Origin: JABMMZ01 sp040386935
Lineage (GTDB): Bacteria > Bacteroidota > Bacteroidia > NS11-12g > UBA955
Length of the DNA: 64,000 nucleotides
Assembly: GCA_040386935.1 (NCBI GenBank)
Contig: JAZKEQ010000034.1
Coordinates: forward strand, 28,063-92,062
Reading direction: 5' to 3'
Part shown: piece by piece, positions 26,101 through 33,039 of the stretch
How the letters are laid out: the number at the start of each line of letters is the position of its first letter
Position numbering within the stretch: the first letter of the stretch is position 1
Position numbers and translations under genes: made by a program
The notes under the pieces: generated by a model
What the model saw: the letters and a program-made list of their open reading frames with translations, nothing else
Databases searched by the model: none
What the model was told of the DNA's origin: nothing

Positions 26101-28672
26101 CTTTCTTTAAGGTCAATTTTCCTTTCGCCTCATTTAAATCTACAGATCCTGACATCTCTGCTAATCCTATATTATTAGGAATACCGGGGCATAGGCTGTA
26201 ATCATATTCAAAATGCACCTCTTTAATCGGCACAGCACTTGTTCCTAAAGCATCATAATCAGGTTTAGAATACAAACTTATTTTCCTCAATAAATGCATT
26301 GCAATTGAATTTTTACCATATCCTCCATCGTGATTATCAACCCCATATGAGTCTTTTCTTGGCTCAGTTGTGAAAATTGCTACCGTATTTTTAGTGACAA
26401 TTTTTTCGAGGTACCAAATTTCCTTCTCTCCATATTGATAGTTCGCCTGATCATCCATTTCATCAGTTTTCAGCCCTTCATTATAATTTGCTTTAAATTG
26501 ATCAAATGGCACTCTCCATTTATACGGCTTTGATAGTTTTTTATATTCGAACAAGGTGTAATTTCCTAAATCACCTTTACTTGGACCTCTTACTCCGTCA
26601 ATATCTGTATATTCCGGAGACACAATTGCTGTAAGCAAATAAGAATGTGCATATGGCGGTGTTATTTCTGAATTATAATAATCATTAATTCCTTTCTTAT
26701 TGTCTTTACTATTGTCCTCATAGTTATACCTTATAAGCCCTGATTCATCATTTCTCATATCTATCGGATCATAATTATCCAAAGGGCTGTGAGATTTTCC
26801 AACTGCAAACGTTGTTTGCTCTTGCGTAATATTATAAGCAGGTATTCCATAGTAATATCTTGCGCCATCTGTTCTCACGACAGAAATTTCAGACATATGG
26901 TGTCCGGGGGCATTATAAGTGATATTCGAATAATCGGTTAAAGCGTAACGAGACAGTTCATCCCTTTTAAGGTATGCCATCACCTGCCCTCGTCTGGCTC
27001 TTTGTTTTCTGTACATTTCATCTGACATGCCATATGTATTCCCATCCTTATCAGTAAACTCAGATTTTGTAAATACATTACGGCCTGCTTTTTCAAGTGA
27101 TATCTTAACTGGTTTATCTTTAAGAAATTTTTCAGGAAATTCGCTTTCATTGTCTACAGATAATTCACCGGTTTGTTTAAAATAGAATGGTTCATATTTC
27201 CTTACATTTTCTGATTCATTAGGGCCTTTTGTAAGAAATTTTATTTTATCTTTTGCTGGATTTTGTTCGTTCCAGATATTACTTTGAGAGTTGGTATAAT
27301 TAACATGCAAATCAAGACCTACTTTAAACAAACTACCACTACTAGCTTCTCCACCTAAAGAGCCTCCAGTACTTGTGTTTCTGTGCAGAGGATCAGCTAT
27401 CGCTCCTATATCATTTCTAAATGGCCGAAATGAGCCGCCAATACCATGTCCATTAATACTCAGAATATCATACGTATAGTTTGTTAAAGGTAAGTTTGAT
27501 AAATTAACATTGAATCCCCCATCTTTCTCCCGATTAAAATCTAATAAATTATTATTTGTAGAGCTCCCCAATGCTGCATTCTGCATATTGATATAGCCAT
27601 ATGCAGGTGTTGAGACAGTCTTGTCCTTTAATTTCTGCATTGAAAAATATCCACTAAAATTACCCGTGAAATCAGCGCCAAAAAACGTACCGCCAGGTTT
27701 AAAAGAGAATGTTGTTGAATAATTGACCATTGGATTTTCTGCAGTTGGTGAATAATTGTTCATGCCAAAAGAAATACTAGAGCCTAGGCCCCCTGATAAA
27801 ACATCAGAACTAGTTTTTGCATTAAAATCATAAAAGCCACCTTTACTTGATACATCTTCAGCTAATTTTTTACTTGATTCTGTAGATTTACTCTTGTAAT
27901 GGGCCCTATTTGAAGAACTTGCATCAATTGTCAACTCACTTAACCCTGCTCTATTATTGAATGAAGTACCTACTCCCAACCCTAAAAACTTATCTCTTCC
28001 TTGAGTTTCGCTAGCCTTTGCTTCAAAAGACAAAGATGGACTAATTGTCAATCCATTTTCTGAAGATGAGGATATGCCCAAACCTGCAGTCATTTTACCC
28101 TTTGATTTATCACCTGCAGAAAAGGCCAAATTAAATGATTGCTCAATACCAACGCCATTATAATTATTATAATTTATACCTAGTCCAAAAGAAAAATTTA
28201 GATTGCCGAAATTGGCAACAGAGTCCTCTTTTCCATATCCAAAAATTTCCTTTCCAAACTTGCCGGAAAATCCAATTGTCTTATTAGGCCTTAGATTTAA
28301 ATGCTTTGTAACAATATCTCCATTAAAATCATCAGGGAGTCCTCTCATATTTCTATTGATTACACCTGGATTAATATTCCAGCCCAATCCCACCCAACTA
28401 GCTTCTGCATCTGTTGAAATGCCTGAATTATAAACCATATTGATAGGATACCCATCAATATCTAATAATGGGAGATTGTATGAAAAGTCACCTGAAAAAG
28501 GATCAACCATATCGGAAACACCTATCGGCTGAAAACTTTGCACTTCAGGTTGGCTTGGCCCACCGGTTAGAGCCAAAAGTTGGGTTGGCTGTATGATTTG
28601 GAAAACAAAAACTGCCAAAAGAAAGCTTGACATTCCTTTCTTTTTGTTTCTTATCTTTTTCAAAAATTGCAT
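23105..28672 (-). CDS. Large secreted RHS-associated protein (1855 residues)
   Basis: A basic N-terminus and hydrophobic segment (MSSFLLAVFVFQIIQPTQLLAL) form a long signal peptide. The mature protein opens with a conserved block, IGVSDMVDPFSGDFSYNLPLL, then STDAEASWVGLGWNINPGVINR. This kind of opening is also seen in RHS/SpvB-type insecticidal-toxin-like proteins (family recall). A Gly/Ser-rich beta region runs to about residue 470; long beta-strand repeats follow with YEYDYSLCPG-type phrases. The end (AIGYDGMEDYDF, then DAHTGKKSVKVT) stops where homologous proteins, as I recall, continue into the domain now encoded by the next gene. No sorting domain. It lies seven bases after the lipoprotein gene upstream. 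Role inferred: cell-surface or secreted scaffold paired with the 4012-residue protein. Confidence 0.85.
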   Translation of the reverse strand: MQFLKKIRNKKKGMSSFLLAVFVFQIIQPTQLLALTGGPSQPEVQSFQPIGVSDMVDPFSGDFSYNLPLLDIDGYPINMVYNSGISTDAEASWVGLGWNINPGVINRNMRGLPDDFNGDIVTKHLNLRPNKTIGFSGKFGKEIFGYGKEDSVANFGNLNFSFGLGINYNNYNGVGIEQSFNLAFSAGDKSKGKMTAGLGISSSSENGLTISPSLSFEAKASETQGRDKFLGLGVGTSFNNRAGLSELTIDASSSNRAHYKSKSTESSKKLAEDVSSKGGFYDFNAKTSSDVLSGGLGSSISFGMNNYSPTAENPMVNYSTTFSFKPGGTFFGADFTGNFSGYFSMQKLKDKTVSTPAYGYINMQNAALGSSTNNNLLDFNREKDGGFNVNLSNLPLTNYTYDILSINGHGIGGSFRPFRNDIGAIADPLHRNTSTGGSLGGEASSGSLFKVGLDLHVNYTNSQSNIWNEQNPAKDKIKFLTKGPNESENVRKYEPFYFKQTGELSVDNESEFPEKFLKDKPVKISLEKAGRNVFTKSEFTDKDGNTYGMSDEMYRKQRARRGQVMAYLKRDELSRYALTDYSNITYNAPGHHMSEISVVRTDGARYYYGIPAYNITQEQTTFAVGKSHSPLDNYDPIDMRNDESGLIRYNYEDNSKDNKKGINDYYNSEITPPYAHSYLLTAIVSPEYTDIDGVRGPSKGDLGNYTLFEYKKLSKPYKWRVPFDQFKANYNEGLKTDEMDDQANYQYGEKEIWYLEKIVTKNTVAIFTTEPRKDSYGVDNHDGGYGKNSIAMHLLRKISLYSKPDYDALGTSAVPIKEVHFEYDYSLCPGIPNNIGLAEMSGSVDLNEAKGKLTLKKVYFTYGKSYKAKFSPYTFEYADFNPDYNMKAYDRWGNYKSNEGGSFDVSSSTMHTSEFPYVEQDKTLADENSTAWQLSEISLPSGGIIKVTYESDDYAYVQNKKAMQMFRINSIGYSLDPEEQSNADFLSPANNKLMEDYLEFGASNRVNEYLTVKLQEEIPSSMSGADADKYFREKYLKGIDNLYFRVLGHLIDKDNAYEYVSGYAEIILTECGVKSYHPDDPGTNYNYGYIKIKKIGIGDRNNSSDVHPISKAIWQFGRTRCSRLVNDQPPVDDVSDNFVQVFKAIKNSNVFKNLYETFLGPNRVLQNKNFGKDINLSKSVLRLNNPTGYKLGGGCRVKKIEISDEWGAMVDQLPGSTSNPTYSYGQEYNYETTDETTGDNISSGVAAYEPSIGGDENPFKQPVFAGDKEEKLLAPDDKSYMETPFGESFFPSPSVGYSKVTVRNLQYEDVKRHATGYVVNEFYTAKDFPTIVDYTSIDFKPYKTKKVWHLLNKSSVDYMTTSQGYVIELNDMHGKQKATWVYAEDSDKPISGMEYKYNCEKYGDVSFKLKNDATVINKDGTSEQKDIGVEYDVFVDFREENTKTYSGGTDYNTAGFLAAIFPAVIPTVLPEFHVEKTRYRSAVVTKLVYRYAMMKETIAHDLGSSVPTKNLAYDAESGQVLLTMTKNEFEDDIYNFQYPAHWFYEEMGSAYKNLGAEISDIDFDVNGTFAIDEASDIFFPGDEVSSNGEKGWVSAISGNNVTMINFLGLPFKPSQNDQVVKILRSGRRNIISANMGSLTTTINPLNSLADNNINGVLSASAQIFRQGWKTYCECFTDANDIVHVSKNPYVNGQKGIYRPYKAFAFLTDRTHSLINSNTNIRVDGLYTTFTPYWQIQDGNWVSDATNWQWTTEITEYGPYGEELENMDALYRYSSAVFGYNHSLPIAVAANAKRKAIGYDGMEDYDFIKCSNDHFSYKTATNKTIETDAHTGKKSVKVTSSNKSTVTKPVGDDCDN

Positions 28673-28679
28673 ATTATTT

Positions 28680-29234
28680 TTAAATTTTAAAATTGATTAT
28701 ACCGTTGTTAAAATACATATCATTAAATGTAAATGTTATGTTGCTGCTAGGCAGCTTTTCAAATACCAGAAAAAATCTTGAGTAGGGCAATTGACCATAA
28801 GATCTCTCATAGGTAGAATTAATGCAATTGTATTCACCTGTACCCGATTTGACTTTAATGAAATCTTTAATCGAAAACGACAAATATTGAATTTTGTCAT
28901 TTAGGGTTTTAAAGTAGGGGCTTGGATAATTAACAATATCTGAATTATCCTCTAACTGAATATCCATAATAAAACACGTGAAATTTGTATATTCCATTGA
29001 ATTAGCTTCTAATTTACCTTTATATACCTTTTCAATATCTTCCCCTGCAATCATCTTAATTGAATAAGCTATATCATTAATTTTTTTTTCGGATTGAGCG
29101 CCTTCAATACTATTAAGCCCTGATTTTTCAAAGCTTAAAATATTGCTATTGCTCACAGCATTATTGACCGTATTGGTTTTTGTATCTGAACAACTTACAC
29201 AAAGACTAAATAAAATACATGTAAAATATCTCAC
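28680..29234 (-). CDS. Hypothetical lipoprotein of the RHS operon
   Basis: A protein of 184 residues. The N-terminus is a lipoprotein signal with lipobox CVSC and a Ser/Asp-rich stretch after the Cys. The mature part shows alternating polar/hydrophobic strands (TNFTCFIMDIQLED, FFLVFEKLPSSNITFTFND) and no recognisable catalytic motif. Its start overlaps the stop of the OmpH/Skp-like gene by four bases, and its stop lies seven bases before the 1855-residue gene, so it is translated as part of the long operon. Family not recognised. Confidence 0.72.
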   Translation of the reverse strand: MRYFTCILFSLCVSCSDTKTNTVNNAVSNSNILSFEKSGLNSIEGAQSEKKINDIAYSIKMIAGEDIEKVYKGKLEANSMEYTNFTCFIMDIQLEDNSDIVNYPSPYFKTLNDKIQYLSFSIKDFIKVKSGTGEYNCINSTYERSYGQLPYSRFFLVFEKLPSSNITFTFNDMYFNNGIINFKI

Positions 29235-29794
29235 TTTACCTTTTCTCCTTTAAATCTTTCATTAACAAATTCAACCACCTTTTCTGTAATATTTAATTTT
29301 TTATCAGCATACAATAAACTGCCCTTGTTATCTGCTCCATAAATAAATTTATATCCATTCTTTTTGCCATATTCATCGATATAGGCATTTAATTGCTTCA
29401 TAATCCTCTCATTATAAGACCCTACCAGAATTGAATTTTCCTCTTCGAATTGTCGGGTAATCTGAATTAAATAATTTTGTTTAGTCTCTAGCACATTGAG
29501 TTGATTTTTATCTAATGTATTTGCTGATTTTGAAATTTGATTCAATTCCAAATCAAGGCTATCCAGGATCCTTTGCCTTGCTGTTTTTATAACATTAAAT
29601 TCCTGTGTCATCTCCTTTTTATATTCAAAAGATTCATAAAGGGTATTAATATCTACATAAGCTAATTTACTATCATCAGTGCATGACAACATCATCAGAG
29701 ACAAAGCAATTACAAAAAAGAATTTATATTTATTAGATGATTTCAAAACGGAATATGTATTTTTTATTATTAGGCAATATTGTAACAAGTTCAT
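29231..29794 (-). CDS. OmpH/Skp-like periplasmic chaperone, predicted lipoprotein
   Basis: The mature part matches the OmpH/Skp family: a first strand KLAYVDINTLYESF, a long charged coiled-coil hairpin (about residues 55-145), and a closing YGKKNGYKFIYGADNKGSLL with LNITEKVVEFVNERF. Skp binds unfolded outer-membrane or exported proteins in the periplasm. The ATG start overlaps the upstream gene by 62 bases; a TTG at 29746 would give a cleaner lipoprotein signal that ends in LMMLSC, so the real start may be there. A Skp encoded within an operon of giant exported proteins suggests a dedicated chaperone. Lipid anchoring is unusual for Skp and rests on the lipobox. Confidence 0.82.
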   Translation of the reverse strand: MNLLQYCLIIKNTYSVLKSSNKYKFFFVIALSLMMLSCTDDSKLAYVDINTLYESFEYKKEMTQEFNVIKTARQRILDSLDLELNQISKSANTLDKNQLNVLETKQNYLIQITRQFEEENSILVGSYNERIMKQLNAYIDEYGKKNGYKFIYGADNKGSLLYADKKLNITEKVVEFVNERFKGEKVK

Positions 29795-30890
29795 AAATCA
29801 ATCCATTCGAAAACAATTTAGGATCGATGTATAAGTGATACTTTACTAATCCTCCCTGAACTAAATTTTTTTCATACTGATCAAATTCAATTGATGTAGA
29901 ATCTTTCACAACACGTTCAACAGGACAATCTATAAGACCACCTTTTAGTACACGGATAGTAAACTTAGGTTCAGAATTAATAACCTGATTATCTATGATA
30001 AAAAAAAGCTGATCATCAATACTAATCTTCGGTATATCTGTAAACTCTTTATTGATTAAAAAATATCTTGCAATAACTTTCTTCTCCTCTTTTTTAATTT
30101 TAAACTTCCACTGCTCGCTTTTGGCAATAGATGTTTTACCTACATAGGCCTCAACCTGCCAGGCATACCATTTCCCTTTTTCCAGTTCAGGCAAATCGCT
30201 TGGATGCATCAGGGCAGGATTCAATATCCCATCCATTTCAAGTATAGGGCGATTTTGCATCAATGCATCTGCTTTACTCTGACCTTCCAGTATTTCAACC
30301 AATATCATTTTATAATTCAGATTAGCACTACCTGCAACAGGAGAGGGTGGTATCCAGGTATATAAAGGGCGGGTAGTTTCAATTTCAGCCTCGTTTTCAG
30401 GTGTTGCCAACAATAACGGGGTCGGATTTTCGATGTGAATGTATAAACATTTTGGTTCCATACTGCCGGCATCAGAGCCTATGCCATTACAGTCTGATGT
30501 TGAACAAACAGTCCATAAGCAGATGGAATAATTCCCTGAAGGATAAGACCCTGTGGCCTGCTCTATCTCAGCTATATCGTTATTGAAATATTGAGTTTCG
30601 GCTAATGATATATTGATTTGGGTAAAAACATTTGCTCCGGTGTTCAACACCACTTCAGTTGATTTGAATTCAACAACCATTTGACCATTGCCATCTTTAA
30701 TATGCCCCTTCACATAAACATTAAATGCTTTTGTATGTCCATTGGTGATTATTAAATTAAGGGCTTCTCTCGTATTAAATGAATACTCATTGACTGTAGT
30801 AAATTCGAGATTTATTTGAGACTGACCTTGAAACCATGTCATCCCAAAAACAAAGAACAATACGGTGCGGATTAAGAGTTGGTTTTTCAT
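29733..30890 (-). CDS. Secreted protein, first gene of the RHS operon
   Basis: A 385-residue protein with a signal peptide (MKNQLLIRTVLFFVF, cleavage near GQSQ). A beta-sandwich-like N-terminal part is followed at about residue 155 by a fibronectin-type segment starting PTPLLLATPENEAEIETTRP and containing KGKWYAWQVEAYVGK, and then by a third beta-rich region with many charged residues. There is no sorting domain. It overlaps the Skp-like gene and is the most upstream gene of the eight-gene run; the 219 bases before the response regulator hold the regulator's terminator and presumably this operon's promoter, although no perfect TAnnTTTG box was found. Function unknown. Confidence 0.75.
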   Translation of the reverse strand: MKNQLLIRTVLFFVFGMTWFQGQSQINLEFTTVNEYSFNTREALNLIITNGHTKAFNVYVKGHIKDGNGQMVVEFKSTEVVLNTGANVFTQINISLAETQYFNNDIAEIEQATGSYPSGNYSICLWTVCSTSDCNGIGSDAGSMEPKCLYIHIENPTPLLLATPENEAEIETTRPLYTWIPPSPVAGSANLNYKMILVEILEGQSKADALMQNRPILEMDGILNPALMHPSDLPELEKGKWYAWQVEAYVGKTSIAKSEQWKFKIKKEEKKVIARYFLINKEFTDIPKISIDDQLFFIIDNQVINSEPKFTIRVLKGGLIDCPVERVVKDSTSIEFDQYEKNLVQGGLVKYHLYIDPKLFSNGLIYELVTILPNNKKYIFRFEII

Positions 30891-31024
30891 GCAATAAACA
30901 AATTATTTTGTATGCTGCCAAATTAATAAGGAAAAGCAATTAAAAAACAACCTAACCTTCAAAGGGAAACTGTGTGACAAATTATTAACTGTTAAATATC
31001 AGAATATTACAATATATAATACAT

Positions 31025-31047
31025 AAAAAATCCACCCAAAGGTGGAT
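31025..31047 (-). terminator. Intrinsic terminator of the response regulator gene
   Basis: On the minus strand, ATCCACC pairs with GGTGGAT around a TTTG loop (31030-31047) and is followed by a T-run. It lies about 60 bases after the response regulator stop and separates it from the RHS operon. Confidence 0.75.
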
Positions 31048-31109
31048 ATAAAATCATCATAAGTATGGAGATAAATTACAAATTGTTTTAACAAATCATT
31101 AAAACATTG

Positions 31110-31802
31110 TCAATTATATTCGCTAATCCCAAAATCGTCCTTTAAATTAATAATATGATGCTGTACAGCATATATAAACAAATCAATCACCGATTTCCCA
31201 TTTATCTTTTTCATAATGTTATTTCTATGAGTTTTAACAGTTGAAACTTCAATAAATAACTTTGCGGCAATTTGTTCTGATGTATTGCCAAGACAAACAT
31301 ATCTGATAATGTCTCTTTCACGAGATGTAATAATTTCTTTTACATCTCGCGTAACTTTTCCTTTTGATTTATTTTCAAGAAAATCATCCCAGATATTGAC
31401 GATTCCTTTACTGAAATATTTATTTCCGTCTAAAATCAATTTAATTGCCATTAAAAGCGTATCGTCATCTGCATCAGATTTCATCAAATAACCTACTACA
31501 CCTAGATTCATTAACATAGCAACTTCTTGCTCAACATCGTAATCTGATACAACTAATATTTTTGTTTTAGGATGTTCTTCCACAATTATTTTTGCTACAT
31601 CTGTTCCCCTAAGTTTTGGCAATCTCAAATCCAATAGCACAAGATCATAAAATTTTTCTTTGATGAGTATTGAGGCTTCCAAACCATCACAAGCTTCATC
31701 ATAAACTATTGGCATCTTCATTCCATCAAGCATTAACTTAATGCTTTTCCTCATCATAGGGTGGTCCTCAACTATTAAGGTTTTAATTGATTTGTCTTCC
31801 AT
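31110..31802 (-). CDS. NarL/LuxR-family response regulator
   Basis: A 230-residue protein with an N-terminal receiver (about 6-125). It has the acidic pair Glu12-Asp13, phosphoacceptor Asp58 in VLLDLR, the Ser of VVSDYD at the Thr/Ser switch position and the conserved Lys of YLMKSDA. A LuxR-type helix-turn-helix follows (about 165-215: LTSRERDII-like ITSRERDIIRYVCLG, then AAKLFIEVSTVKTHRNNIMKK). No sensor kinase is adjacent. It is transcribed in the same direction as the RHS operon 219 bases downstream but is separated from it by a terminator. It could control that operon; this is inferred from position alone. Confidence 0.9.
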   Translation of the reverse strand: MEDKSIKTLIVEDHPMMRKSIKLMLDGMKMPIVYDEACDGLEASILIKEKFYDLVLLDLRLPKLRGTDVAKIIVEEHPKTKILVVSDYDVEQEVAMLMNLGVVGYLMKSDADDDTLLMAIKLILDGNKYFSKGIVNIWDDFLENKSKGKVTRDVKEIITSRERDIIRYVCLGNTSEQIAAKLFIEVSTVKTHRNNIMKKINGKSVIDLFIYAVQHHIINLKDDFGISEYN

Positions 31803-32249
31803 ATTTTAAACTTGATTGTATTTTATAACATATTGTTTAATAAGCAAATAAGTTCGTAAATATAGAAAAAAAGGAATACTCAAAGTAATGTTTTTGCATT
31901 TTTCTTTTCAAATTAATATTTTACAGTTTAAATAAATTAAGCCAATTAAAATGTCGCACGTTTATGTAGTTGATTTGCTGATGTTAGAGTATTTACATCC
32001 GCTATTAATACCATTTGAGACCTAATAAATTATTTTCAAAAAGTCTATATTATTTCCTTCACTAAACAAGCATCATTGAAATCAAATTCACAGATAACTT
32101 TTATTGTCTGTAAAATTCCCCTTTAAATGGGATATTTTTGTGGTTAGAAAAGTGTTTATTTGTATCCTATTGATGTCACAGATTACTTAAAGTCAGAAAC
32201 TCAAACAATGCAGTAAAAGGAATAATAAATTTATTATAGGAAATAATTA

Positions 32250-32985
32250 ATGCAAATTATTCCAATCGCTAATTCAGAAACAATAAAACTTGCATTTAAG
32301 GAGTATCTATAAAGAGAAAAATTTGATAATTGGCCGCATGATATTAATTATACTGATATTGATTAATTAGTTTTATTTAGATAATCCAGTAAAACAAAAC
32401 AGTACTTTCTCATATTATCTAGAAGAAGATATGACTGTAGAGGAATTACATGTTTATCCATATATTAAGGACCTAGACTACCTCCATAAATTTAATATTA
32501 AACAATTGCTTTTAAAATTCAATGAATGGGGTTTTTTATCAATCCTAAATCAGTCCTTTACCTTTGGTGGAAAAGACGAATTGATTTACTATAAGCAGTT
32601 GGATATTAATAAGTATCTTGTTTTTAATCAATATGCTTCTTATAGTAGCACTCTAAACGGGTTTGATTGCCGAATCGCAGATTTCAAGAGTATGGGTAAG
32701 GTTGGGATAGATGAGCCATTTGCGAGTACAGTTGTAGAATTAAATTTTAATATTGATAAGGATTTGGAATTAATTGGAAAATATTTAGGTGGATTTTCAA
32801 TATATTAAAAATTCATTAATCAAATCTATAAAAGGTGGAAACTATATTGATTTAATCAACAAGGATAAAATTCAACATTAGAACTGTTTTGGCTTGATTG
32901 GGATGATACCTACTTTAAATTCAGTTTGGCAATGATTGCTGGCCTAGGTTTTCAATATTCAGATAATCAATCACTTGAGAGTTTT
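32250..32985 (+). pseudogene. Decayed coding region of unknown family
   Basis: Within the 1.24-kb gap between the response regulator and the island, coding-like stretches continue across stops: a short opening at 32250 (MQIIPIANSETIKLAFKEYL), then an open frame at 32431-32808 (125 codons from ATG, with YYLEED-type sequence continuing upstream of that ATG in frame), and after its stop further fragments such as LFWLDWDDTYFKFSLAMIAGLGF up to about 32985. The pattern of in-frame stops suggests a degraded gene or genes. The family is not recognised. The first 450 bases of the gap (31803-32249) show nothing I can name. Confidence 0.4.
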
Positions 32986-33016
32986 AATAACTGAAGGGAA
33001 ATTTGAAATAATCCAT

Positions 33017-33024
33017 TAGCTTTG
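33017..33024 (+). promoter_or_regulatory. Possible -7 box of the kinase/HNH/methyltransferase operon
   Basis: TAGCTTTG matches the Bacteroidota -7 consensus TAnnTTTG 15 bases before the ATG at 33040. No TTG is found 19 bases upstream, so the promoter is either weak at -33 or not this one. Confidence 0.4.
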
Positions 33025-33039
33025 TGATTAAAATTTATA

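Noticed and set aside
26405..26425. GAGGTACCAAAT as a second copy of the tRNA-Phe 3' end (attachment site)
   Set aside because: Only about ten bases match and it lies inside the intact 1855-residue coding sequence; chance similarity.
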